This document shows, in pieces, positions 1 to 7,644 of a stretch of DNA of 64,000 nt. Location: the NCBI GenBank assembly GCA_050305515.1, contig JBNLFL010000006.1:1-64000 (forward strand). The letters are read 5' to 3'. Each line of letters begins with the position of its first letter. The first letter of the stretch is position 1. The notes under the pieces were generated by a model that worked only from the letters and a program-made list of their open reading frames with translations, did not search any database and was not told the DNA's origin. Both the position numbers and the translations under genes were made by a program. Source of the DNA: JAFGUB01 sp050305515 (GTDB taxonomy: Bacteria; Campylobacterota; Campylobacteria; Campylobacterales; Sulfurimonadaceae).

Positions 1-1223
1 TTGGCAGCAACGGGAAACTGCTGTATGTAGATCTGGATCAATATGTAACCAAAGCTTACGGCAATTCGGATTTTTGTAGCGCGACATGGGATTTGCAAAA
101 TACAAGCGGTAATGTTGCCGATGATATGTCGCAGGTGTGCGGTGCAGTAGCAGATTTTACTTCTTTTGAAAAACTACAGCAAGTTCTTTCAAATATTTGC
201 GGTATATCCAAAGTGGAAGTCAAAGAGAATTTTGATGAAGCTACCGGTATTTATGATGGCAGTCTGGATTGTTCGTATAAAAGTATGGATGATGGAAATT
301 TTAGTGCTTTTAGGATCATTCGGGAAGTCTCAGGAAGTCTCACGCTGGCGGCAAACCATATAAGCAATGTAGATCCTTTGGGTACTTTAACGAAAGTGGG
401 TGGTTATTTATATCTATATAATAATCCGCTGCAGAATATTAACGGGCTTAGTGCTCTGATAACAGTTGAAGGGGATTTACGCATTACAGATACCAACCTG
501 ACGGATCTTAACGGTTTCATAAGTCTTGAAACATTAAACGGCGTATTGAGTATAAATAATAATCCTTTTCTGATAGATATAAGCGCTCTTGGAAATTTAA
601 AAGCATTTGATGGCAAACAGATTACTATTGATAGAGACCAGTATATTAATAAAGCTGGTGATAGCTCTTCCTTTTGTGCAGCGGTATGGGATATTTATGA
701 TGAAGCCGGAAATATTGCCGATGATATGTCACAAATATGTGAAGGAGCTTCGTATGAAGCAACTCCGGTAAATAGACTTCGTGATGCTGTGGGGAGATAT
801 TGTCAAACGACTTCTTTTGATTTTTATCAAAACTATTCTGAGGCTGAAGGCAAATATAGTGGTAATTTAAACTGTGAAAACTCTGATTTAAATAGCAGTG
901 CTCTTGAAGATTTTGATGCATTATTAGAAGTTGAAGGTGACTTTTTACTATCATCCAATATGCTGACAAATCTTGATGGATTAATAAAATTAAGAAGTGT
1001 TTCAAAAACATTCAGTATTTATAATAATCCCAACCTCATTGACATATACGGTATATCTAATGTTGGGATGACAGGAAGTAGTCAAATTCTGCGGATTGAT
1101 CCAGCCAATCAATACACGCATAAAGCAGATATCACAAAAGACTTCTGTCAGTCGAGTTGGAATGTATATGAGGGAACAAGCAATATCAGTGATGATAAAA
1201 GTGCCATTTGCTTTGAATATTAA
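1..1223 (+). CDS. Leucine-rich (receptor L-domain-like) surface protein, 5' truncated by window edge
   Basis: The reading frame is open from base 3, so this is the 3' part of a longer gene. The product has short leucine-rich strands typical of receptor L domains (for example YLYLYNNPLQNINGLSAL). A Cys/Trp module recurs three times, at about nt 20-150, 620-745 and 1100-1215, with the pattern QY..KA....FC...W followed by DDMSQ.C or DDKSAIC. The module therefore repeats about every 480-600 nt, separated by leucine-rich stretches. Paired Cys in each unit suggest an exported, disulfide-containing protein. Function is unknown; adhesion or surface binding is inference from fold type only. It is convergent with fliE. 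Composition is more AT-rich than the flagellar genes beside it, hinting at a different origin. Confidence 0.75.
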   Translation, partial: GSNGKLLYVDLDQYVTKAYGNSDFCSATWDLQNTSGNVADDMSQVCGAVADFTSFEKLQQVLSNICGISKVEVKENFDEATGIYDGSLDCSYKSMDDGNFSAFRIIREVSGSLTLAANHISNVDPLGTLTKVGGYLYLYNNPLQNINGLSALITVEGDLRITDTNLTDLNGFISLETLNGVLSINNNPFLIDISALGNLKAFDGKQITIDRDQYINKAGDSSSFCAAVWDIYDEAGNIADDMSQICEGASYEATPVNRLRDAVGRYCQTTSFDFYQNYSEAEGKYSGNLNCENSDLNSSALEDFDALLEVEGDFLLSSNMLTNLDGLIKLRSVSKTFSIYNNPNLIDIYGISNVGMTGSSQILRIDPANQYTHKADITKDFCQSSWNVYEGTSNISDDKSAICFEY

Positions 1224-1294
1224 GGAGATACTTGCAGGGAGTATATCTCCCGCCAAGTCAGACTGTTTGCAATTACAAAGGAGCCGTAGTGTGA

Positions 1295-1600
1295 TTACAT
1301 CTGCGTGCGGGTAATCTCTTTGTAGGCGCTCAGCGCTTTGTTACGCACTTCGAGCATCAGTTTCATGCTGGTTTCTGCTTTATTGATCGCGAGTGCTGCC
1401 TGATGGAGGTCTTTGATCTGGCCTGTGGCGAGGTCGCTGAGCGACTCTTCGCCTTTGACCTGCAGGTCGTTGACGTCTTCCATGGCCGCTTTGAGCTTTT
1501 CGGCAAACTGGTTCGCACCGCTGGGCGCGACGGTTCCGGTTGCTTTTTGCTCAAAGAGCTCGGCGGTTTTGAGCGATCCGAGTTTATCGATCTGAGACAT
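1295..1600 (-). CDS. fliE: Flagellar hook-basal body protein FliE
   Basis: A 101-residue protein with the FliE C-terminal signature (about residues 64-101: DLHQAALAINKAETSMKLML followed by EVRNKALSAYKEI). FliE is the small ring/rod junction protein joining the MS ring to the proximal rod. It is the last gene of flgB-flgC-fliE on the minus strand; the preceding flgC stop at 1615 overlaps its AAGGAG Shine-Dalgarno. Length matches the family. It should be co-transcribed from the sigma-54 promoter upstream of flgB. Confidence 0.95.
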   Translation of the reverse strand: MSQIDKLGSLKTAELFEQKATGTVAPSGANQFAEKLKAAMEDVNDLQVKGEESLSDLATGQIKDLHQAALAINKAETSMKLMLEVRNKALSAYKEITRTQM

Positions 1601-1614
1601 AATTTACGCGCTCC

Positions 1615-2106
1615 TTACTGCAGCAGCGAGATGGCATTGTTCACCATCGTTTTCGCGCTTTCAAATGCTGCGACGTTGGCCTGATACGACCGTGTGGCTT
1701 CTACCAAATCGGCCATTTCGATAACCGGATTAATATTGGGGTAGGCCACATAGCCGTTTGCATCGGCGTCGGGATGGGACGGATCGTATTTCATTTTCGG
1801 CGCACGGTCGTCGCGTACGATCTTGTCAACAACGACACTCATTATAGCAGGATTCGGTTTGAGCCCCTCTTCGTTTTCTCTCAGAGGATCGGAGTAGCCA
1901 AGCCCGTTTGTCTGCTCAGCCACTGCTTTGTTAAAGACATCGTTGAAGTCGATTGCCTTGAATACGACTTCGCGGCGGCGGTAGGGGCCGCCTTCGTCGG
2001 TGCGGGTGGTCTGGGCGTTGGCGATGTTGGAGCTGATGGCGTTAACACGGGCGCGCTGCGCCGAGAGACCGTATCCGCTGATGTCAAAACTGCTGAGAAA
2101 ACTCAT
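1615..2106 (-). CDS. flgC: Flagellar basal-body rod protein FlgC
   Basis: A 163-residue proximal rod protein. The N-terminal rod motif (about residues 7-45) contains SGYGLSAQRARVNAISSNIA, and the C-terminal rod motif (about 135-163) contains MADLVEATRSYQANVAAFES. These two helical ends form the coiled-coil core of axial flagellar proteins. It is the middle gene of flgB-flgC-fliE, 13 bp downstream of flgB and 14 bp upstream of fliE. The order and grouping are the same as in many Campylobacterota. Confidence 0.96.
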   Translation of the reverse strand: MSFLSSFDISGYGLSAQRARVNAISSNIANAQTTRTDEGGPYRRREVVFKAIDFNDVFNKAVAEQTNGLGYSDPLRENEEGLKPNPAIMSVVVDKIVRDDRAPKMKYDPSHPDADANGYVAYPNINPVIEMADLVEATRSYQANVAAFESAKTMVNNAISLLQ

Positions 2107-2119
2107 GGTCTAATCCTGA

Positions 2120-2551
2120 TTACGAAGTTTTGCCGGAAGCTTCGAGCACGGCACGGAAGATGCCGCCGCTTTTTTTCCGGGCGTTGATGAGCGCATTGTA
2201 CATCATGGAGTTTTTGCTCATTTCCGAAGTCTCGACATCGAGATCAACACTGTTGCCGTCGTTGCGCGCCGTATGCCCGTCTCTGAAAAAGAGACTGGCT
2301 TTAGAGGCTTCCGCGGTAGCGCTTGATTGCATGTGCGCACTATTGGTCTGTGCCATGGGCAGTGTTTTGGCATCATTGATACCGAAGGCTTCGTTGCGCT
2401 TTTGAATCAGTACCTGTTGAAAATCGACATCGCGCGGACGGTAGAACGGGGTGTCCGCATTGGCAATATTTCCTGCAATAAGATCCTGGCGCATCGAGCG
2501 GTAATTGAGTGCGGCATCGATAACGGCATGGGCTCGTGATGTCGAGATCAT
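2120..2551 (-). CDS. flgB: Flagellar basal-body rod protein FlgB
   Basis: Proximal rod protein of 143 residues. The frame is open further upstream to 2611, but the ATG at 2551 (MISTSRAH) has an AAGGAG seven bases upstream and is the likely start. The N-terminal rod motif includes RQDLIAGNIANADTPFYRPRD; the C-terminus has the NSMMYNALINARKK pattern usual for FlgB. First gene of the flgBC-fliE operon. A textbook -24/-12 promoter lies at 2584-2599, placing transcription about 20 bases before the start codon, in line with sigma-54 control of middle flagellar genes in this phylum. Confidence 0.95.
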   Translation of the reverse strand: MISTSRAHAVIDAALNYRSMRQDLIAGNIANADTPFYRPRDVDFQQVLIQKRNEAFGINDAKTLPMAQTNSAHMQSSATAEASKASLFFRDGHTARNDGNSVDLDVETSEMSKNSMMYNALINARKKSGGIFRAVLEASGKTS

Positions 2552-2583
2552 CAGGTAACTCCTTAGTAAACTGTTGAGCTTAA

Positions 2584-2599
2584 AGCAATATTTGTACCA
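2584..2599 (-). promoter_or_regulatory. Sigma-54 (RpoN) promoter of flgB-flgC-fliE
   Basis: Read on the minus strand this is TGGTACAAATATTGCT, matching the -24/-12 pattern TGG-N10-GC with exact spacing. It ends 33 bp before the flgB ATG. Sigma-54 control of rod genes is established in Helicobacter and Campylobacter; the exact start site here is inferred. Confidence 0.85.
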
Positions 2600-2633
2600 T
2601 TTTGATATCAAGACCCTTTTAGAGCCAAATGGC

Positions 2634-2639
2634 TACAAT
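2634..2639 (+). promoter_or_regulatory. -10 box (TACAAT) of ftsW
   Basis: TACAAT lies 28 bp before the ftsW ATG and 9 bp before a TTACATGTAA palindrome. No convincing -35 box is visible, as is common in Campylobacterota. Confidence 0.55.
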
Positions 2640-2648
2640 AACGCATCT

Positions 2649-2658
2649 TTACATGTAA
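2649..2658. repeat. TTACATGTAA palindrome in ftsW leader
   Basis: Perfect copy of the iterated 10-bp palindrome, between the -10 box and the ftsW start. It runs into GAG, so its right end contributes to the sequence TAAGAG that can act as Shine-Dalgarno. Confidence 0.95.
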
Positions 2659-2667
2659 GAGTCGCTG

Positions 2668-3834
2668 ATGCCGGATCGTCCCCTCTTTCTTGTCGTTGTG
2701 ACCCTCATTGCCATCGGCATCATGATGGCCTATTCGCTCTCATCCTATACCGTCATCTTTTTTGAATACAATGAATTTCACTTTGCCATTCGTCAGGCGA
2801 TTTTCGGTTTGGGTTCCATTCTCATTATCTGGGGACTGGCCCAGCTTGACCCCGATGTCTGGCTGCATCGCATCGGACTGGGGCTCTTTTTTCTGGGGCT
2901 GATTTTGATGATTGCCATGCCGTTTCTGCCCCCTTCGCTGGTCTCCGAAGTCGGAGGCGCGGCGCGGTGGATCAAGTTTTTCGGGTTCTCTCTGGCGCCG
3001 GTGGAGTTTTTCAAGGTGGGATTCGTCTATTTTCTGGCGTGGAGTTTTGCCCGAAAACTGGGCCATCATGACAACATGGGCATCAAAGCCGAATTTATTC
3101 GTTTTATACCCTATGCGGTGATGTTCGTGATTGTCATGTTCCTGATCGCCTTCATTCAGAAAGATCTGGGGCAGGTGGTCGTACTGGGGTTGACGCTGGC
3201 ATTTCTGCTCTTTTTCGCCGGAAGCAGTTTCAAGTTCTTTCTGACGCTCATCGGGGCGTCGCTGGGCTTTTTTATCTTTTTCATTCTCACGGCGGAACAC
3301 CGTGTTGCCCGGATCAAGTCATGGTGGGCGATGGCGCAGCAGAATATTCTCGCACTGCTGCCCGAATCGATCGCATCGCATCTGCGCATTGAAGCGGCGG
3401 ATGAACCCTACCAGATCAGCCACTCGCTCAACGCCATTCATAACGGCGGTCTTTTCGGTACGTCGCTGGGGTCTGGCACCTTTAAACTCGGCTTCTTGAG
3501 TGAAGTGCACACGGACTTTGTGCTTGCCGGTATTGCCGAAGAGTTCGGATTTGTCGGCATTCTTGTCGTGACTTTTATGTTTATCTGGATATTGCAGCGT
3601 ATTTTCCGCATTGCCAACCGTTCGGAGAACAGCGTCTATTTTCTGTTTAGCCTCGGCATCGGTCTTCTGATTGTCTTTGCTTTCATGATTAACGCCTACG
3701 GTATCAGCGGGCTGACGCCGATCAAGGGAATTTCGGTTCCGTTTCTCAGTTACGGCGGTTCGGCCATGCTGGGAGCGTCTATCGGTATCGGGCTGGTGCT
3801 GATGGTATCGAAAAAAGTGGGAGAATCGCGATGA
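2668..3834 (+). CDS. ftsW: Peptidoglycan glycosyltransferase FtsW (SEDS family)
   Basis: A 388-residue polytopic membrane protein of the SEDS family, which polymerises lipid II into glycan strands at the division septum. Visible family motifs are HNGGLFGTSLGSGTFKLGF, HTDFVLAGIAEEFGF and, near the C-terminus, SVPFLSYGGSAMLG. About ten hydrophobic segments are present. RodA has the same fold; FtsW is preferred because the stop codon overlaps the start of murG, the usual dcw-cluster neighbour. The leader carries a -10 box and a TTACATGTAA palindrome. Confidence 0.93.
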   Translation: MPDRPLFLVVVTLIAIGIMMAYSLSSYTVIFFEYNEFHFAIRQAIFGLGSILIIWGLAQLDPDVWLHRIGLGLFFLGLILMIAMPFLPPSLVSEVGGAARWIKFFGFSLAPVEFFKVGFVYFLAWSFARKLGHHDNMGIKAEFIRFIPYAVMFVIVMFLIAFIQKDLGQVVVLGLTLAFLLFFAGSSFKFFLTLIGASLGFFIFFILTAEHRVARIKSWWAMAQQNILALLPESIASHLRIEAADEPYQISHSLNAIHNGGLFGTSLGSGTFKLGFLSEVHTDFVLAGIAEEFGFVGILVVTFMFIWILQRIFRIANRSENSVYFLFSLGIGLLIVFAFMINAYGISGLTPIKGISVPFLSYGGSAMLGASIGIGLVLMVSKKVGESR

Positions 3835-4859
3835 ATCTGCTGATTACCGGCGGCGGCACCGGAGGGCATCTGGCCATTGCCCGCGCACTTAAGGAAGCGG
3901 CATTGCGTGAAGGGCATCGCTGTCTGTATGTCGGGTCGCGCTCGGGGCAGGATCGCGCCTGGTTCGAAAACGACAAAGAGTTCCACCACCGCTATTTTCT
4001 CAATACCACCGGAGTCGTCAACAAGCACGGCCTGCATAAAATCGCAGCGCTCTATCAGGTCTTCAGGGCGCTTTTTGCGGTTGTGCGGATCATGCGCGAA
4101 GAGAAGGTCGATGCCGTCATCAGCGTGGGCGGTTTTTCTGCGGCACCGGCTTCATTTGCCGCCAAGTTTTCCGGAGTCCCTTTTTTTATTCATGAACAAA
4201 ATGCCGTGACGGGAAAACTCAACCGTCTGCTGCGCCCCTATGCCAAAGCATTTTTTAGCTCCTATGATGAAAAGAGCCCGGTCACGGATTATCCCGTAGC
4301 CCGGCGTTTTTTTGACACGGCCAGAGTGCGCAAGGAGATACGCAGCATTATTTTCCTGGGCGGTTCCCAGGGCGCGCGTTTTGTGAACGATCTGGCACTT
4401 GAGCTGGGGCCCATACTGCATTCGAAGGGCATTCACGTGATTCACCAGTGCGGAGAGAGCGATCTCGAACGCGTCAAAAAAGTCTATAACGATCTGAAGC
4501 TGGATGTTGAAGTCTATGGATTTACCTCCGATATCGCCGCTTTGATGCAGCGCAGCGATCTGGCAATCGCGCGCGCCGGGGCGAGTACCCTGTGGGAACT
4601 GTGCGCCAACGGACTGCCGGCGCTGTTTATTCCCTATCCCCATGCGGCGGGGGATCATCAGTATTACAATGCGGAGTATCTGCGTAAAAAACATCTGGCA
4701 TGGTGCGAACGCCAGAGCATTACCCTCTCACGCAGCGTAATGGCGCTGCTTGGCGAAGATCTTGAAGAGAAAAGCAGCGGGCTGCTTCAACTCATTTCAC
4801 CCAACGGCGCGGACGAGATTATTCATTATATTGCCGGGCATATTCCGAAACAGGGTTGA
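3831..4859 (+). CDS. murG: UDP-GlcNAc transferase MurG
   Basis: A 342-residue GT28 glycosyltransferase that adds GlcNAc to lipid I on the inner face of the membrane to form lipid II. Visible motifs: the N-terminal glycine loop GGGTGGH (about residues 7-13), HEQNAVTGKLNRL near 123, GGSQGARFVNDLA near 178, and the UDP-GlcNAc site RAGASTLWEL near 250. The ATG overlaps the ftsW stop by 4 bp, indicating translational coupling, so lipid II synthesis and polymerisation are made together. The loop continuation LAIARAL and the following SGQDRAWFEN are typical of Campylobacterota MurG. Confidence 0.96.
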   Translation: MNLLITGGGTGGHLAIARALKEAALREGHRCLYVGSRSGQDRAWFENDKEFHHRYFLNTTGVVNKHGLHKIAALYQVFRALFAVVRIMREEKVDAVISVGGFSAAPASFAAKFSGVPFFIHEQNAVTGKLNRLLRPYAKAFFSSYDEKSPVTDYPVARRFFDTARVRKEIRSIIFLGGSQGARFVNDLALELGPILHSKGIHVIHQCGESDLERVKKVYNDLKLDVEVYGFTSDIAALMQRSDLAIARAGASTLWELCANGLPALFIPYPHAAGDHQYYNAEYLRKKHLAWCERQSITLSRSVMALLGEDLEEKSSGLLQLISPNGADEIIHYIAGHIPKQG

Positions 4860-4874
4860 GAGATTCGTTCGTAC

Positions 4875-4895
4875 AAAGGAAAATTATTTTCCTTT
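4875..4895. promoter_or_regulatory. Perfect inverted repeat upstream of ferritin-like gene
   Basis: AAAGGAAAA-TTA-TTTTCCTTT, a 9-bp perfect inverted repeat with 3-base spacer, lies 16 bp after the murG stop and 60 bp before the next start. It could be an operator for the oxidative-stress/iron pair downstream, or a weak terminator for murG. It does not match the classical Fur box. Confidence 0.45.
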
Positions 4896-4954
4896 AAGAT
4901 CGCCTGCGTTACCATGGGTCTATCCAAAAAATTTGAGATACCAAGGAGACGATT

Positions 4955-5470
4955 ATGGCAAAACGTGGCAATTCTATCATTAAAGGAATCGAGATCAGCG
5001 AGGTGGTGCGGTTGCTCAACCGGGCCTATGCAGACGAATGGCTGGCCTATTACCAGTATTTCATCGAATCCAAGGTTATCAAAGGGTTGATGAAAGATGC
5101 CGTTCTTTCGGAGTTGACACTGCATGCGGCTGACGAGCTGCGTCATGCAACCATGGTTGCAGACCGTATTTTACAGCTTGGCGGTACGCCGCTACTGAGT
5201 CCGCAGGAGTGGTACAACCACACTAACTGCGGGTATGACGCACCGGAAGATTTTGATGTTGTCGCCATCTTGAATGACGCCATCAAAGGGGAACAGTGCG
5301 CCATCAGTACCTACTCAAGTATTGCCGAGATCGTTAAGGACAAAGACATTGTCACCTACGATATGGTCTCGCAGATTCTGGCCGATGAAGTGGAACATGA
5401 AGAGGACCTTCAGGCGCTGCATGACGATATTTCCGAATTTATCGAAACCATTAAAGGGAGCATGAAATGA
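4955..5470 (+). CDS. Ferritin-like diiron protein (bacterioferritin/Dps-like)
   Basis: A 171-residue four-helix ferritin-like protein. Candidate iron ligands are visible as ADEWLAYYQ (helix A), the ExxH of AADELRHA (helix B), KGEQCAISTY (helix C) and DEVEHEEDL (helix D). This arrangement supports ferroxidase-type iron oxidation and storage in the cytoplasm. A strong Shine-Dalgarno (AAGGAG) precedes the ATG. The stop overlaps the start of desulforubrerythrin by 4 bp, so the two are co-translated and probably form an iron/peroxide protection unit. Whether it is a true bacterioferritin, a Dps-like protein or a distinct subfamily cannot be decided from motifs alone. Confidence 0.85.
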   Translation: MAKRGNSIIKGIEISEVVRLLNRAYADEWLAYYQYFIESKVIKGLMKDAVLSELTLHAADELRHATMVADRILQLGGTPLLSPQEWYNHTNCGYDAPEDFDVVAILNDAIKGEQCAISTYSSIAEIVKDKDIVTYDMVSQILADEVEHEEDLQALHDDISEFIETIKGSMK

Positions 5471-6126
5471 AACAGTATGAAACCTACCGCTGCAGTGTCT
5501 GCGGCAATGAAGTTGAAGTGCAACATGTCGGAGGCGGGACGCTGACCTGCTGTGGTCAGGAGATGGAGTGTATTACCGAAAATCTTACGGCGGTCAATCT
5601 GATGAAAGCGTTTGCCGGAGAGAGTCAGGCACGCAACAAGTACGAGTTTTTCGCGCAGGTGGCACTCGAACAGGGATATCACCGCATTGCCCGTTTCTTT
5701 CAGGAAGCGGCGGATAACGAGAAGTATCATGCCATGGCAGAGTTCAAGGCGTACCATAAAATGGTTGACGGCATTGAGCTCGACACTACACAGAACAATC
5801 TGCAATACGCGGCTGAGGGCGAACGGTACGAACATACCATCATGTACCCCAATTTTGCAGAAATTGCCAAAGAGGAAGGCTTTGCCGAAGTGGCCCGACT
5901 CTTCAAGGCCATCGGCAAGGTCGAAGTGGAGCATGAAGCGGAATATCTGGCCCTTAAAGCTGCTCTCGAAGCCGAAGGCTTTTTTGAAAGCGACGAAGAG
6001 GAGGAGTATGTCTGCGAAGTGTGCGGCCATGTCCACCGCGGCAAAAAAGCACCGGGAAAATGTCCGCTCTGCGGCGTAGACAAAGAGTATTTCAAAAAAC
6101 GCAGTCGGGATGCCACGGTAGGCTAA
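5467..6126 (+). CDS. Desulforubrerythrin (desulforedoxin-rubrerythrin-rubredoxin fusion)
   Basis: A 219-residue three-domain protein. Residues 1-35 form a desulforedoxin-like FeCys4 site (C9, C12, C28, C29). The middle is a rubrerythrin diiron four-helix bundle (GESQARNKYEFFAQ from about residue 51; ADNEKYHA; later VEVEHEAEY). The C-terminus is a rubredoxin-like knuckle pair, CEVCGH and CPLCGV. The same architecture is known from Campylobacter jejuni as desulforubrerythrin, an NADH-linked peroxide reductase. It is translationally coupled to the upstream ferritin-like gene, fitting joint peroxide and iron detoxification in a microaerobe. Confidence 0.93.
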   Translation: MKQYETYRCSVCGNEVEVQHVGGGTLTCCGQEMECITENLTAVNLMKAFAGESQARNKYEFFAQVALEQGYHRIARFFQEAADNEKYHAMAEFKAYHKMVDGIELDTTQNNLQYAAEGERYEHTIMYPNFAEIAKEEGFAEVARLFKAIGKVEVEHEAEYLALKAALEAEGFFESDEEEEYVCEVCGHVHRGKKAPGKCPLCGVDKEYFKKRSRDATVG

Positions 6127-6138
6127 GCCCCCGGGCGT

Positions 6139-6144
6139 TATAAT
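6139..6144 (+). promoter_or_regulatory. -10 box (TATAAT) of dedA
   Basis: Consensus TATAAT 35 bp before the dedA ATG and 10 bp before a TTACATGTAA palindrome. Confidence 0.6.
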
Positions 6145-6154
6145 GCGCGCATCT

Positions 6155-6164
6155 TTACATGTAA
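6155..6164. repeat. TTACATGTAA palindrome in dedA leader
   Basis: Perfect copy, 9 bp before the dedA ATG, followed directly by GGG to make TAAGGG, which serves as Shine-Dalgarno. Confidence 0.95.
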
Positions 6165-6173
6165 GGGCGAAGC

Positions 6174-6785
6174 ATGCTTGCAGAGATGGCGCAATGGCTG
6201 GTAGCTACCATTTTCGATATGGGGTATTGGGGAATTTTCCTGCTTATGGGAATCGAGAGCTCCTTTATCCCTTTTCCGAGTGAAATTGTTCTGATACCTG
6301 CGGGATATCTGGCCAGTAAAGGCGAGATGAGTATCCCCCTGATCATGCTCGCATCGCTCGCAGGTTCGCTTCTGGGTGCTTTTGTCAACTACTTCGGCGC
6401 GCTCTGGATCGGAAGAACGCTTCTGGAACGCTACGGCCGTTTTGTCTTCATCAAGCCGCATACCCTTCAAAAAATGGATAGTTTCTTCGCCAGACACGGG
6501 CATATTTCCACCTTTACCGGACGTCTCATTCCCGGCATCCGCCAGCTCATATCCATCCCCGCGGGACTCTCGCGCATGCCCCTTGGTGTTTTTAGCCTCT
6601 ATACCGCGCTCGGAGCCGGAATCTGGAGTGCGGTTCTGGTTGTGCTGGGATATCTTCTGGGCGAGAATGAAGCACTGGTCAAAAGTTATCTCTCGCAGAT
6701 TACGATGATTGCGGTTTTTAGTGCCCTGATGCTTTTATTGATCTATTTTTACATACAAAAACGGAAAAATGCTTCGCGCGAATGA
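6174..6785 (+). CDS. DedA-family membrane protein
   Basis: A 203-residue DedA/SNARE-associated (VTT domain) integral membrane protein. Family motifs are IPFPSEIVLIPAGYL near residue 35 and GRLIPGIRQLISIPAGLSRM near residue 118; four to five hydrophobic helices are present. DedA proteins are linked to membrane-potential homeostasis and undecaprenyl-phosphate or lipid flipping. It has its own promoter with the -10/palindrome/Shine-Dalgarno layout. A second, more distant DedA-type gene lies at 58.1 kb. Confidence 0.88.
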   Translation: MLAEMAQWLVATIFDMGYWGIFLLMGIESSFIPFPSEIVLIPAGYLASKGEMSIPLIMLASLAGSLLGAFVNYFGALWIGRTLLERYGRFVFIKPHTLQKMDSFFARHGHISTFTGRLIPGIRQLISIPAGLSRMPLGVFSLYTALGAGIWSAVLVVLGYLLGENEALVKSYLSQITMIAVFSALMLLLIYFYIQKRKNASRE

Positions 6786-6845
6786 AAGCAAACCTTTTTA
6801 TTCTATGGTAATATCATTGTAGAAAAAACGGAAACAGGCGGTTTC

Positions 6846-7262
6846 ATGGAAACGAATATGCTCAACCGGATCAAGATTCAGATCAAAAAATCCTATTACA
6901 CGCATGAGCGTTACAAAACAGAGGCGACATTTGCGCTTCTGTATCATAATCAGCCTCTGCAGCATAGCGAGCTCGGTGAATTCGTCAGAATCTCCGATCA
7001 TTTCATAAAACTTGATGAGCATCATTACTTTATTACGTTTGTCCATACCGGGTTTAACGCAGCCTATAAAGCGTCGCAGAATCTGCTGCTGCGTCTGGAT
7101 AATTTTTTCAATGAAACCACAAGTTGCGTGGCGCTCGATACTTTTGATACGTCGAATTCGGTGCAGATCGTTCTGAGTCGTCTGGAGAAGATTCTGGAAG
7201 TGGCGCGTCACAGTCCGTTTGCGCGCATTCAGGATGAAAATGCGCTGGACGAGAGGTTTTAA
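6846..7262 (+). CDS. Conserved hypothetical protein
   Basis: A 138-residue soluble protein that I do not recognise. It has no signal peptide or transmembrane segment. Residues 1-20 are basic (NRIKIQIKKSYYTHERYKTE); the middle has a His-rich strand (KLDEHHYFITFVHTGF). It is convergent with the chorismate mutase gene, with a 3-bp gap spanned by a small hairpin. A helix-rich C-terminus (residues 85-125) suggests a compact alpha/beta domain. A lineage-specific signalling or regulatory protein is possible but unsupported. Confidence 0.7.
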   Translation: METNMLNRIKIQIKKSYYTHERYKTEATFALLYHNQPLQHSELGEFVRISDHFIKLDEHHYFITFVHTGFNAAYKASQNLLLRLDNFFNETTSCVALDTFDTSNSVQIVLSRLEKILEVARHSPFARIQDENALDERF

Positions 7263-7277
7263 AGGTTAGAAACCTTT
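7261..7277. terminator. Small hairpin between convergent genes
   Basis: AAAGGTT-AGA-AACCTTT, a 7-bp stem with 3-base loop, spanning the stop codons of both the upstream plus-strand gene and the minus-strand chorismate mutase. It is A/T-rich on both sides, so it may act as a weak bidirectional terminator. Confidence 0.4.
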
Positions 7278-7565
7278 AATATTGCGGAACTGGGCGATTT
7301 CGGATTCGACCATCTCGTTAATCATCATTTCGTAGATTTTTGCAACCATGTGAGGGTTGAGCCCGAGTGTCAGGGCTTTGTGGCGAATGCGTTCGAGAAC
7401 GTAGTCAACCCGCTCGGGTGCCTTGACCTCTTCCACACTGTTTTTAAAATGAGCCGCCTGCTTCACATAGGCGTTGCGCTGCGACATCAGTTCGATGATC
7501 TGATCATCAATGGTATCAACCGCGCTGCGGACCTCTTCGAGACTCTGGCATTCATGGATTGACAT
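7266..7565 (-). CDS. Chorismate mutase, AroQ type
   Basis: A 99-residue all-helical AroQ-class protein. The N-terminal helix (EVRSAVDTIDDQIIELMSQR) has the R..ID.iD..i..L...R pattern that positions catalytic Arg residues, and the later segment APERVDYVLERIRHKA matches the second active-site helix. It would convert chorismate to prephenate for Phe/Tyr synthesis. An isochorismate-pyruvate lyase (PchB-like) activity is possible for this fold, but no siderophore genes are nearby. The start at 7565 is chosen because AAGGAG lies six bases upstream; an ATG immediately before it is too close. Confidence 0.85.
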   Translation of the reverse strand: MSIHECQSLEEVRSAVDTIDDQIIELMSQRNAYVKQAAHFKNSVEEVKAPERVDYVLERIRHKALTLGLNPHMVAKIYEMMINEMVESEIAQFRNIKGF

Positions 7566-7644
7566 CATACACTCCTTGGGCACAAAAGCTTTGAGCACCA
7601 TTATAGCAGCAACTCTCCAACGCCATCATGAAATATGATTGCGT

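Noticed and set aside
1224..1256. Small inverted repeat after the leucine-rich gene (GGAGATA...TATCTCC)
   Set aside because: Short stem with a long loop and no T-run; too weak to call a terminator.
2740..3300. A 186-codon open frame antisense to ftsW
   Set aside because: Low-complexity Gln/Arg/Glu-rich translation typical of the reverse strand of a membrane-protein gene.
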